Positions 1 to 7,689 are shown, counted from the first letter of the stretch. The stretch: 11,619 bases of DNA from JANNAV01 sp031384695 (GCA_031384695.1 JANNAV010000101.1:1-11619), one strand, 5' to 3'. Numbers and translations: made by a program. The notes: generated from the letters alone by a model not told the origin.

Positions 1-123
1 CAAGCCCTCCGAAACGCCGGAAAACCCGCCAAAGTCGCCATCACCGCCCTGATGCGAAAACTCATCGAACTGGCAAACACACTGGTCAAAGCCGATCGAC
101 TTGGGCAGCCAAAAGGGGCTTGA
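1..123 (+). CDS. IS110-family transposase, C-terminal end (cut by window edge)
   Basis: Frame 1 is open from the window edge and reads QALRNAGKPAKVAITALMRK followed by LIELANTLVKADRLGQPKGA and a TGA. This 40-residue tail, with the ALMRKLIELANTLVKAD segment, is what I recognise as the C-terminal end of IS110/IS116/IS902-type transposases. In that family an N-terminal DEDD (RuvC-like) domain is followed by a C-terminal domain with a catalytic Ser. Both the catalytic Ser and the DEDD domain lie outside the window, so activity cannot be judged. The gene runs towards the 3' end of hpaR and marks the left edge of the catabolic cluster. The family call rests on a short segment. Confidence 0.82.
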   Translation, partial: QALRNAGKPAKVAITALMRKLIELANTLVKADRLGQPKGA

Positions 124-141
124 TCAAGACGGATACTCTAA
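1..141 (+). mobile_element. Right-hand end of an IS110-type insertion sequence
   Basis: The transposase stop is followed by TCAAGACGGATACTCTAA at 124-141, a short tail of the kind seen after transposases of this group. IS110 elements usually lack long terminal inverted repeats and target duplications, so the exact boundary cannot be fixed from one end. The 43 bases from here to the end of hpaR hold no gene. The end coordinate is an estimate. Confidence 0.4.
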
Positions 142-184
142 TCGAATTGTCTGGAGCGGTTGCTGGCCGGTTCGGGGCTGGCGC

Positions 185-646
185 TCAGGCTTTCAGGTTT
201 GACAAAGCGTCGAGCAGATCGGTCAGGTGCTGCATCCGGTCATGGCCAAAGCGTTGTTCCAGATCGGCATAGATGCGGGCGCTGTGGGGGGTGACTTTAC
301 GTAGCAACTCCGCTCCGTTGGGGGCGATGGCCAGCATGACGCGGCGGGCATCATTGGTATCGCGCGCGCGTTCGATCAGCCCGCGTTCGGCCATGGTGCG
401 GATCATCCGGGTGAGGGAGGGCGCGAGGATATTCGCCCGTTCGGCCACTTCGGAGGCATCCATCCGGCCCTGTTCGGCCAGCACCCGGATGACGCGCCAT
501 TGTTGTTCGTTCACACCATGCGCATCGAGCATCGGACGGAAATGGCTCATCACCGCTTCGCGGGCGCGCAGCAGCGACATCGGCAGCGAGCGTTGCGTGG
601 GCACAGGCGTCAAGGCTGGGTCGGTGGGCGGGATAGGGGGTTTCAT
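185..646 (-). CDS. hpaR: HpaR, MarR-family repressor of homoprotocatechuate degradation
   Basis: The 153-residue protein is a winged-helix MarR regulator. The segment SLLRAREAVMSHFRPML (about residues 24-40) followed by VNEQQWRVIRVLAE (45-58) closely resembles the start of E. coli HpaR (ALLQAREAAMSFFRPI...LTEQQWRIVRILAE). The recognition-helix region is around 74-87 (LAPSLTRMIRTMAERG) and the wing contains the typical NDARR motif at 98-102. HpaR proteins repress hpa operons and release DNA when 4-hydroxyphenylacetate or homoprotocatechuate binds. The gene is divergent from hpaF, and the 108-bp space between them holds the operator. I see no clear Shine-Dalgarno before the ATG at 646. The next Met (residue 23) would cut into the part conserved with E. 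coli HpaR, so the longer start is kept; the Pro-rich first 18 residues may not be translated. Confidence 0.9.
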   Translation of the reverse strand: MKPPIPPTDPALTPVPTQRSLPMSLLRAREAVMSHFRPMLDAHGVNEQQWRVIRVLAEQGRMDASEVAERANILAPSLTRMIRTMAERGLIERARDTNDARRVMLAIAPNGAELLRKVTPHSARIYADLEQRFGHDRMQHLTDLLDALSNLKA

Positions 647-702
647 CGCAGCGGGGTGCCACAGAGTGAGCGCAATTTCAAGCTTTGCCCACGCGGGGTT
701 GC

Positions 703-731
703 TTGACAGGTGCAGAGGTTTTCATTAACAT
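703..731 (+). promoter_or_regulatory. Sigma70-like promoter of the hpaFEDGH operon
   Basis: TTGACA at 703-708 matches the -35 consensus exactly. Seventeen bases later TAACAT at 726-731 gives four of six -10 matches. It lies 24 bases before the hpaF start codon at 755, which leaves room for a short leader with the Shine-Dalgarno GGAGGGG at 743-749. The -10 box sits inside the palindrome at 725-736, as expected for a repressible promoter. No equally clear promoter is visible for hpaR on the opposite strand. Confidence 0.72.
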
Positions 732-736
732 GTTAA
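725..736. promoter_or_regulatory. Perfect 12-bp palindrome, probable HpaR operator
   Basis: TTAACATGTTAA is a perfect inverted repeat in the hpaR-hpaF intergenic region and covers the hpaF -10 box. MarR-family dimers bind AT-rich palindromes of about this size, and the adjacent divergent hpaR gene is the obvious source of the binding protein. Occupancy would block RNA polymerase at hpaF; it may also control hpaR, whose start is about 80 bases away. Binding is inferred from position and symmetry only. Confidence 0.65.
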
Positions 737-754
737 ATGTATGGAGGGGCCGCG

Positions 755-1141
755 ATGCCGCATTTGACCATCGAATATTCGGCCAATCTGCAGGCGCAGA
801 CCGATATCGCCGGGCTTTGCCGCAGCCTGCATGCGGCCATTCTGGCGACCGGGTTGTTCGAGGTGGGGGCGGTGCGGGTGCGGGCTGTTGCTTGCGCGGA
901 TTATGCGGTGGCGGATTTGCTGAGCGAGAACGGCTTTGCGGATCTGCGGCTGCGGATTGGAGCGGGGCGCAGTGATGCGGACAAGACGCTTGCGGGAGAG
1001 GCGGTTTTTGCGGCGGCGGTAGTGCATCTTGCGCCGCTGTTTGCGACGCCGCATTTCGCGCTGACGCTGGATATCGTGGAGATCGACGCCGCGTTCAGCT
1101 GGAAGAAAAACGCCATTCATCCGCGATTGCGCGCGGCTTAG
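755..1141 (+). CDS. hpaF: 5-carboxymethyl-2-hydroxymuconate delta-isomerase (HpaF)
   Basis: The 128-residue protein matches 5-carboxymethyl-2-hydroxymuconate isomerase, which converts the HpaE product to 5-oxopent-3-ene-1,2,5-tricarboxylate in the cytoplasm. It begins MPHLTIEYS, leaving the N-terminal Pro used as general base in this tautomerase superfamily, and contains RIGAGRS at 67-73, matching KIGAGRS of the E. coli enzyme (126 aa). An in-frame ATG 18 bases upstream (737) is rejected because it would bury the catalytic Pro. The ATG at 755 has GGAGGGG six bases before it. This is the first gene of the operon; hpaE follows within a few bases. Confidence 0.9.
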   Translation: MPHLTIEYSANLQAQTDIAGLCRSLHAAILATGLFEVGAVRVRAVACADYAVADLLSENGFADLRLRIGAGRSDADKTLAGEAVFAAAVVHLAPLFATPHFALTLDIVEIDAAFSWKKNAIHPRLRAA

Positions 1142-1150
1142 GGGATGGGA

Positions 1151-2668
<1,518 letters not shown>

Positions 2669-2671
2669 GCC

Positions 2672-3652
2672 ATGCCTGTACCGCAGCCGGTTCTTTACCC
2701 GCCGTTCAATGTGATCAGGTTAAGCCATGTGGAGTTGACGGTGAAAGACCTTGCCGCCAGCCGGGCGTTTTACGCGGATACACTGGGGTTGCAGGTGACG
2801 TATGTGGATGCGCAGGCGATCTATCTGCGGGCGTTGGAGGAGCGGGGGCATCATTCGGTGATCTTGCGCAAGGCTGATGTGGCGGAGGTGCGGGTGCTGG
2901 GTTTCAAGGTGTTTGCCGAGGCCGATCTGGACGCGGCGCATGGGTTTTTCGCGGCACAGGGCCTGCCGGTGCAATGGGTGGAGCGCGCCTTTATGGGGCG
3001 GGTTTTGCGCACCGCTGATCCGCATGGCATCCCGCTCGAGTTTTACGCGAAAATGGACCGGTTGCCGCCGGTCCACCAGAAATATGCGCTGTACCACGGG
3101 GTCAAACCGCTGCGGATCGATCATTTCAACTGTTTCAGCCCGGATGTGGATGCATCTGTTGCGTTCTATAATGCCTTTGGGTTTCGGGTGACGGAATATA
3201 CCGAGGACGAGGCGAGCCAAAAGCTGTGGGCGGCGTGGATGCACCGCAAGGGCGGGGTGCATGATATGGCCTTTACCAATGGCCGGGGGCCGCGCCTGCA
3301 TCATCTGGCATTCTGGGTGCCGACGCCGATGGCGATCATTGATCTGCTCGATCTGATGGCGACCACCGGTTATGTCGGCAATATCGAGCGTGGGCCGGGG
3401 CGGCACGGGATATCCAACGCGTTTTTCCTTTACATCCTTGATCCCGACGGCCACCGGACCGAGGTTTATTGCTCGGATTACCAGACGGTTGATCCCGATC
3501 TGGAGCCGATCAAATGGGATCTGAAAGACCCGCAGCGCCAGACGCTTTGGGGGGCAGCGGCGCCGAAAAGCTGGTTCGAGCATGGGTCGGTTTTCGCCGG
3601 GGTTACGCCGCGCGCGCCAGACTTGCAGGCGCAACCGATTGTGGCGCCATGA
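2672..3652 (+). CDS. hpaD: 3,4-dihydroxyphenylacetate 2,3-dioxygenase, vicinal-oxygen-chelate type (HpaD)
   Basis: The 326-residue extradiol dioxygenase has two glyoxalase-like halves (about 14-127 and 145-270). It resembles the Brevibacterium fuscum homoprotocatechuate dioxygenase rather than the LigB-like E. coli HpaD. All residues I can map are present: metal ligands His151 (RIDHFN), His211 (RLHHLAFW) and Glu264 (GHRTEVY), plus second-sphere His197 (GVHDMAF), His245 (GRHGISNAFF) and Tyr254. The enzyme cleaves homoprotocatechuate with O2 at a mononuclear Fe(II) or Mn(II) site to give 5-carboxymethyl-2-hydroxymuconate semialdehyde. It is shorter than the B. fuscum protein (about 365 aa), lacking much of the C-terminal lid. 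The ATG at 2672 has GGAGG at 2660-2664. The stop overlaps the hpaG start as ATGA. Confidence 0.92.
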   Translation: MPVPQPVLYPPFNVIRLSHVELTVKDLAASRAFYADTLGLQVTYVDAQAIYLRALEERGHHSVILRKADVAEVRVLGFKVFAEADLDAAHGFFAAQGLPVQWVERAFMGRVLRTADPHGIPLEFYAKMDRLPPVHQKYALYHGVKPLRIDHFNCFSPDVDASVAFYNAFGFRVTEYTEDEASQKLWAAWMHRKGGVHDMAFTNGRGPRLHHLAFWVPTPMAIIDLLDLMATTGYVGNIERGPGRHGISNAFFLYILDPDGHRTEVYCSDYQTVDPDLEPIKWDLKDPQRQTLWGAAAPKSWFEHGSVFAGVTPRAPDLQAQPIVAP

Positions 3653-4515
3653 GGTTTGCCAGCTTCTCCCATGCGGGGCGCAGCAGTTGGGGGGTGGTGG
3701 CCGGGGATGGCATAATTGATCTGGGCGCGCGGTATCAGGGCTGGCCGGATTTGCGCGCGGTGATCGAGGCGGGGGCTTTGCCGGTTTTGTCTGCGCTTGC
3801 GGCGCGGCTTGGGGCGGATATCGCGGTGGCGGATATCCGGTTTGAAATCCCCATCCCGGCACCTGAGAAAATCCTGTGCGTGGGGGTGAATTTTCCGGAT
3901 CGCAATGCCGAGTACAAGGACGGGCAGGATGCGCCGCGCTTCATGTCCTTGTTCCCCCGCTTTGCGCGGTCTTTCACCGGACATGGGCAGCCGCTGATCC
4001 GGCCGCCGGAAAGCGCCCAACTGGATTATGAGGGCGAGATTGCCGTGGTGATCGGCAAGGCAGGGCGGCGGATTCCTGAGGCTGAGGCGTTGGCGCATGT
4101 GGCGGCGCTGACCCTGTGCAACGAGGGGACGATCCGCGATTGGGTGCGGCATGCGAAGTTCAATGTAACCCAAGGCAAGAACTGGGACCGCTCGGGTGCA
4201 ATCGGGCCGTGGATGGTGCCTTACCTCGATGAGGCGCAACTGGCCAATATCGCCCTGCAAACCCGGGTGAACGGCGCGGTGCGGCAAAGTGACCGCACCA
4301 GCCGGATGATCTTCGGGTTCCGGCAGATCATCGCCTATATCTCGACCTTCACCACGCTGGTGCCGGGCGATATCATCGTCTGCGGCACCCCCACCGGGGC
4401 GGGCGCGCGGTTTGATCCGCCGGTTTGGTTGAAACCCGGTGATGTGGTTGAGGTGGAGGCGGAAGGCATCGGCATCTTGCGCAACACCGTGGCGGACGAG
4501 GGCTTGGGATGGTGA
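3649..4515 (+). CDS. hpaG: Fumarylacetoacetate hydrolase-family decarboxylase/isomerase (HpaG)
   Basis: The 288-residue single-domain FAH-family protein is expected to decarboxylate 5-oxopent-3-ene-1,2,5-tricarboxylate and/or isomerise the resulting 2-hydroxyhepta-2,4-diene-1,7-dioate. The E. coli enzyme is a fused duplication (429 aa); here only one unit is present. The metal-binding E-x-E is visible at Glu128/Glu130 (LDYEGEIAVVIGK), and GTPTGAG at 246-252 is the usual family signature. The third ligand, usually Asp in a NDxxxRD motif, is Glu159 here (CNEGTIRD). The reading frame is open 135 bases further upstream inside hpaD, but ATG 3649 forms an ATGA overlap with the hpaD stop and starts the conserved sequence (MRFASFSHAG). 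It overlaps hpaH by seven bases. Which of the two reactions it performs cannot be read from sequence. Confidence 0.87.
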   Translation: MRFASFSHAGRSSWGVVAGDGIIDLGARYQGWPDLRAVIEAGALPVLSALAARLGADIAVADIRFEIPIPAPEKILCVGVNFPDRNAEYKDGQDAPRFMSLFPRFARSFTGHGQPLIRPPESAQLDYEGEIAVVIGKAGRRIPEAEALAHVAALTLCNEGTIRDWVRHAKFNVTQGKNWDRSGAIGPWMVPYLDEAQLANIALQTRVNGAVRQSDRTSRMIFGFRQIIAYISTFTTLVPGDIIVCGTPTGAGARFDPPVWLKPGDVVEVEAEGIGILRNTVADEGLGW

Positions 4516-5312
4516 GCGAAGGCGAGATCGAGGCGGCAGCGGAACGCCTGTTTGTAGCCGAGCAAACCCGCGTGCAGATCGGGCTTTTGTCGGTGGCCCA
4601 TCCCGATATGACGATGGACGAGGCTTACGCGGTGCAGGCGGCATTTGTGGCGCAGCGGCATGCGCTGGGGCGCAAGACCATTGGCTGGAAGATCGGGCTG
4701 ACCTCAAAAGCGATGCAGGCGGCGCTGGGCATCGCCACGCCGGACAGTGGTGTGTTGATGGACGACATGGCGTTTGAGGATGGTGCAACGATTGCCGCCA
4801 CCCGGTTTATCCAGCCGAGGGTTGAGGCGGAACTGGCGTTCGAGATGAAAGCGCCGTTGCAGGGGCCGGGGGTTTCGGTGACCGATGTGATGAACGCCAC
4901 CGATTACATCCTGCCCGCGCTGGAGATTCTGGACACCCGCATTCTGCGGCTTGATCCTGCAACCGGGTGCCGCCGCAGCATTGTTGATACCATCGCCGAT
5001 AATGCGGCCAATGCTGGGATTGTGACTGGAGGCCGCGCGATGCGGCCAGACAGCGTTGATCTGCGCTGGGCCGGCGCGATTGTGATGCGTAACGCGGAAG
5101 TTGAGGAAACCGGGCTGGGGGCGGGGGTGTTGAACCAACCGGCGCGGGGGGTTGCATGGCTGGCCAACCGGTTGGCGATCTATGGGCAGCGGATCGAGGC
5201 GGGGCAGATCGTGCTGTCGGGTTCGTTTATCCGCCCGATAGAGGCCCGGCATGGCGATACATTTCTGGCCGATTTCGGGCCGATGGGCACGGTGGGCTGC
5301 TATTTCGCCTGA
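4509..5312 (+). CDS. hpaH: 2-oxo-hept-3-ene-1,7-dioate hydratase (HpaH)
   Basis: The 267-residue protein is the same length as E. coli HpaH/HpcG and belongs to the hydratase/decarboxylase branch of the FAH superfamily. The metal ligands fall at Glu106, Glu108 (VEAELAFE) and Glu139 (ALEILD), and Lys61 in GWKIGLTS is the conserved active-site Lys. The enzyme adds water to 2-oxo-hept-3-ene-1,7-dioate, giving the substrate for the aldolase HpaI, which is not in this window. The start overlaps the end of hpaG by seven bases, so the two are probably translationally coupled. It is the last recognisable catabolic gene; the next gene begins three bases after its stop. Confidence 0.92.
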   Translation: MVSEGEIEAAAERLFVAEQTRVQIGLLSVAHPDMTMDEAYAVQAAFVAQRHALGRKTIGWKIGLTSKAMQAALGIATPDSGVLMDDMAFEDGATIAATRFIQPRVEAELAFEMKAPLQGPGVSVTDVMNATDYILPALEILDTRILRLDPATGCRRSIVDTIADNAANAGIVTGGRAMRPDSVDLRWAGAIVMRNAEVEETGLGAGVLNQPARGVAWLANRLAIYGQRIEAGQIVLSGSFIRPIEARHGDTFLADFGPMGTVGCYFA

Positions 5313-5315
5313 CCC

Positions 5316-7010
5316 GTGTTGCGCAGGTTTGTCGCGAAAGTCTTGGTGCCGCCCAATAGGCGCTTTATCATCGCCAAGGTTTTGCGCGACAACGGCGTCA
5401 TGCTGGGTATCAACGGGGCAGAGATTTCACGTTTCAGGCGGCGCGCGGCGCTGCTTGCGGCGCTGTTTTGTGCCGAACTGTTCGCTCTTGCGGTTTTGTA
5501 TCAGTTTTTCGCCACCATCGAGTGTCAGGCGACGGATGCCCTCTGGCTTTGCCGGTTCTTGCGCAGTCTGGTGGCGCGGGCGCCGGTGGTGTTTGCGGTG
5601 TTTGCCGTGCTGGTCTGGGCGCGGCCCGCGCCGTTTGCGGTTTTTCTGCGGGAGTCGGATCGGCATCGCAGCCCGGCTTGGGCGGTGGCGCATGTGGCGG
5701 GGGTGATCCTGCTTTTGCTGCCGCTGATCATGGCGGCGGGGCGTGATCTTGGGCCGCTTTTTGGTTTTGCCGTCTGGCCGTGGAGCATTGGTGCGGCGCT
5801 TGCGGCGCTGGGCGGGGTGTTCTGGGTGGCACCGGCGCGGGGCTGGCGCGCGCTGATCGCCGAAGACCGCTATGCGGCGGTGGTGGTGTTGGTGGTGGCG
5901 GCATTGCTGCCTGATATCGCGGACTGGGCCTTGCCGATCTGGGATGTGCAGGCGATCACCGGGCTTACGTTCAGAGCGGTCAGCCTGTTTCTGGGCCTGT
6001 TCAACTCCGAGGTTTACACCAACCCTGCGGGCCTTGTGATTGGGGTGCGCGAGTTTGCGGTGCATATCGCGCGGCAGTGTTCGGGTATTGAGGGGGTGGC
6101 GCTGGTTACCGGCTTTGTCTGCCTTTATGCCTTTATCTTTCGCACGCAGGTTCGGTTTCCGCATTACTGGGTGGTGGTGCTGCCATCGGCCATTATGGTG
6201 AGCTGGCTTTTGAATGTGGTGCGGATCGGGGCTTTGGTGCTGATCGGGGCGCATGTTTCGCCGCAACTGGCGGTGAACGGCTTTCATTCCTACGCGGGCT
6301 GGCTGCTGTTCACCCTGTTGGCGCTGGCGATTGTCTGGGCGGTGCAATCGGCCCGCTGGCTGCATGCCGATGGCGCAACCGGACAGGGGCCGCGGCTTTT
6401 GGATGATCCGATGGCGGCGATGATCCTGCCGTTTGTGGCGTTCATGATGGCAAGCATGCTGTCGCAGGCGATGTTTCCGCAGGCCGAACTGGGGTATCCG
6501 CTACGGGCGCTGGCGGTGATGCTGGCGCTGTGGGTGTTCCGGGCGGCGTTCCGGCATCTGACGTGGCGGCTTGATCCCTTTGCCCTGGGGGCTGGGGTGG
6601 TGGTGGGTGTCGGCTGGCTGGTGCTGAACCAAAGCCCGCCCGAAGAGGGGGCCGGCCTTGCGGCGGCGCTGGGCAGGCTGAGCGGGTTCTGGCTGAGCAT
6701 CTGGATCGTTTTCCGGCTGATCGGTACAGTTTTGCTGGTGCCGTTTGTCGAGGAGATGTTTTTCCGGGGCTATCTGCTGGGCCGCCTTGATCAGGGCGAC
6801 TGGCGGTCGCGTGCGGTTGCCATCGCGGTTTCAACCGGCTTGTTTGCGGCGTTGCACGGTCGCTGGCTTGCGGCAGGGCTGGCGGGGGCGGTTTTCGCGT
6901 TTGTGATGCTGCGCAACCGGCGGGTGGAGGATTGCGTGCTGGCGCATGTGGTGGCCAACCTGATCATCGCGGTTTGGGCCTTGGTCCAAAGCGATTTCAG
7001 CCTGATCTGA
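5316..7010 (+). CDS. xrtE: Exosortase E fused to a CPBP/CAAX-type protease (VPEID-CTERM system)
   Basis: The 564-residue membrane protein has two parts. The N-terminal part (about 43-345) is an exosortase: many hydrophobic helices, then catalytic Cys255 in ARQCSGIEG, Arg303 in LNVVRIGA and His324 in NGFHSYAGWLLF, the usual Cys-Arg-His set. The C-terminal part (about 365-560) is a CPBP intramembrane protease with EExxxR at 479-484 (VEEMFFRG), FxxxH at 510-514 and HxxxN at 544-548. This fusion is the hallmark of exosortase E, which cleaves and presumably transfers proteins ending in VPEID plus a membrane helix. A gene for such a protein lies convergently just downstream. The GTG start at 5316 lies three bases after hpaH and has no visible Shine-Dalgarno. 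The ATG at 5400 (residue 29) is an alternative that skips a basic, non-hydrophobic leader, and it too lacks a good ribosome site. Confidence 0.93.
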   Translation: MLRRFVAKVLVPPNRRFIIAKVLRDNGVMLGINGAEISRFRRRAALLAALFCAELFALAVLYQFFATIECQATDALWLCRFLRSLVARAPVVFAVFAVLVWARPAPFAVFLRESDRHRSPAWAVAHVAGVILLLLPLIMAAGRDLGPLFGFAVWPWSIGAALAALGGVFWVAPARGWRALIAEDRYAAVVVLVVAALLPDIADWALPIWDVQAITGLTFRAVSLFLGLFNSEVYTNPAGLVIGVREFAVHIARQCSGIEGVALVTGFVCLYAFIFRTQVRFPHYWVVVLPSAIMVSWLLNVVRIGALVLIGAHVSPQLAVNGFHSYAGWLLFTLLALAIVWAVQSARWLHADGATGQGPRLLDDPMAAMILPFVAFMMASMLSQAMFPQAELGYPLRALAVMLALWVFRAAFRHLTWRLDPFALGAGVVVGVGWLVLNQSPPEEGAGLAAALGRLSGFWLSIWIVFRLIGTVLLVPFVEEMFFRGYLLGRLDQGDWRSRAVAIAVSTGLFAALHGRWLAAGLAGAVFAFVMLRNRRVEDCVLAHVVANLIIAVWALVQSDFSLI

Positions 7011-7014
7011 CAGG

Positions 7015-7043
7015 AAAAAAGCGGCTGGCCTGTTGCCAACCGC
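7015..7043 (-). terminator. Rho-independent terminator of the VPEID-CTERM gene
   Basis: On the minus strand GCGGTTGGC and GCCAGCCGC pair across the loop AACAG with one internal mismatch (hairpin 7021-7043), followed directly by six T residues (7020-7015). It lies 30 bases past the stop of the minus-strand VPEID gene. On the plus strand the same hairpin has no T run, so it would stop the convergent xrtE transcript only weakly. Confidence 0.8.
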
Positions 7044-7072
7044 CTGAATTGTCATATCGGAGAGTGCCGCGA

Positions 7073-7351
7073 TCAGGCGGCGTTGCGGCGGCGGCGCTCC
7101 CACACCAGCGCCAGCACTGCGATCACCACAACAGCGGCCAGCAGGCCGGTGGAGGCATCGATCTCTGGCACCGACGAGGTTGGCGGCGGGTTGCCGCCGC
7201 CGGACGTATCGCCATCGCAGGCCCAAGGGTTCCACCAGCTGCAGCGGTCGCGATTGTGGCTGTGCGCGAACAACGGGCTGGCCACGAACAACGGGCTGGC
7301 CACGAACAGGGCGATGCCAAGGGTGGTGTAGAGGTTGGTCAGTTTTTTCAT
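7073..7351 (-). CDS. VPEID-CTERM sorting-domain protein, candidate exosortase E substrate
   Basis: The 92-residue peptide has a Sec signal (Lys2-Lys3, hydrophobic core to about residue 30, likely cleavage after the Ala in LFAHS). A mature part of about 30 residues follows, with Cys37 and Cys45 bracketing SWWNPWA, then a Gly/Pro/Ser/Thr linker. The sorting tail is VPEID at 61-65, a helix at about 67-83 and a basic cluster ERRRR at 85-89. That tripartite tail defines the VPEID-CTERM class processed by exosortase E, and xrtE is the convergent neighbour. No enzyme fold is visible; the product is probably a small surface or exported peptide. The signal peptide contains a duplicated LFVASP caused by an 18-bp DNA repeat. 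The ATG at 7351 has only a weak AAGG about eight bases upstream. A hairpin terminator follows the gene. Confidence 0.9.
   Translation of the reverse strand: MKKLTNLYTTLGIALFVASPLFVASPLFAHSHNRDRCSWWNPWACDGDTSGGGNPPPTSSVPEIDASTGLLAAVVVIAVLALVWERRRRNAA
7267..7308. repeat. 18-bp tandem repeat, 2.3 copies, in the signal-peptide coding region
   Basis: CGAACAACGGGCTGGCCA occurs at 7267-7284 and 7285-7302 without a mismatch, followed by a partial third copy CGAACA (7303-7308). The unit is six codons, so gain or loss of a copy keeps the frame and adds or removes LFVASP from the hydrophobic core of the VPEID-CTERM protein's signal peptide. Confidence 0.92.
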
Positions 7352-7399
7352 GATACGGGCCTTGGTTGTTCATGCGTTAAGAATACGCTCTAAGCGGTG

Positions 7400-7419
7400 C
7401 CTGAAATCAGGATGTCAGG
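7400..7419. repeat. CCTGA/TCAGG half-sites upstream of the VPEID-CTERM gene
   Basis: CCTGA (7400-7404), two A residues, and TCAGG (7407-7411) form an inverted repeat. A second TCAGG follows at 7415-7419, eight bases from the first. The site is about 50 bases upstream of the minus-strand ATG at 7351, a plausible place for a regulator. No protein can be assigned. Confidence 0.35.
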
Positions 7420-7577
7420 CAAGATAATAACAAGTTTTAGCCTTATTTGGTTAATTTTCCGCACTGTTTGGAATGGAAAAGCTGGCAATCCGATTGCCGG
7501 TACGGGGATTGTTTCACCCACCGAAACCGCGTCAGGCTGGGGGATGTTAGGGTGGCGGCGTTCTTCGCATGCAGACG

Positions 7578-7596
7578 CCCGCGATTCGCGGGTTTT
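7578..7596 (+). terminator. Terminator-like GC hairpin
   Basis: CCCGCG and CGCGGG pair around the three-base loop ATT (7578-7592), followed by TTTT (7593-7596). The stem is strong but the T run is short. It precedes the str promoter by about 65 bases and could insulate it from upstream plus-strand transcription. No gene directly upstream on the plus strand needs it. Confidence 0.35.
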
Positions 7597-7660
7597 GCGG
7601 CTATGGCTGCGGAGGCTGCGAGCGCCCGCAAAGACAGAGTTTCCGGCGGTTTACCTCGTG

Positions 7661-7689
7661 TTGACATCCCCGGCGACTCCCCCTATACG
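7661..7689 (+). promoter_or_regulatory. Sigma70-like promoter of the str operon (rpsL-rpsG-fusA-tuf)
   Basis: TTGACA at 7661-7666 is a perfect -35 box, followed after exactly 17 bases by TATACG at 7684-7689 (four of six -10 matches). It points to rpsL, giving a leader of about 225 nt. The spacer is C-rich. This is the strongest promoter-like pair in the gap and fits a highly expressed ribosomal operon. Confidence 0.72.

Noticed and set aside
3514..3648. Upstream extension of hpaG inside hpaD
   Set aside because: The extension has no FAH-family sequence, while ATG 3649 gives the ATGA overlap typical of coupled genes and starts the conserved domain.
3478..4788. 436-codon minus-strand open frame opposite hpaG and the start of hpaH
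   Set aside because: Shadow frame spanning the junction of two recognised genes, with biased composition and no protein signature.
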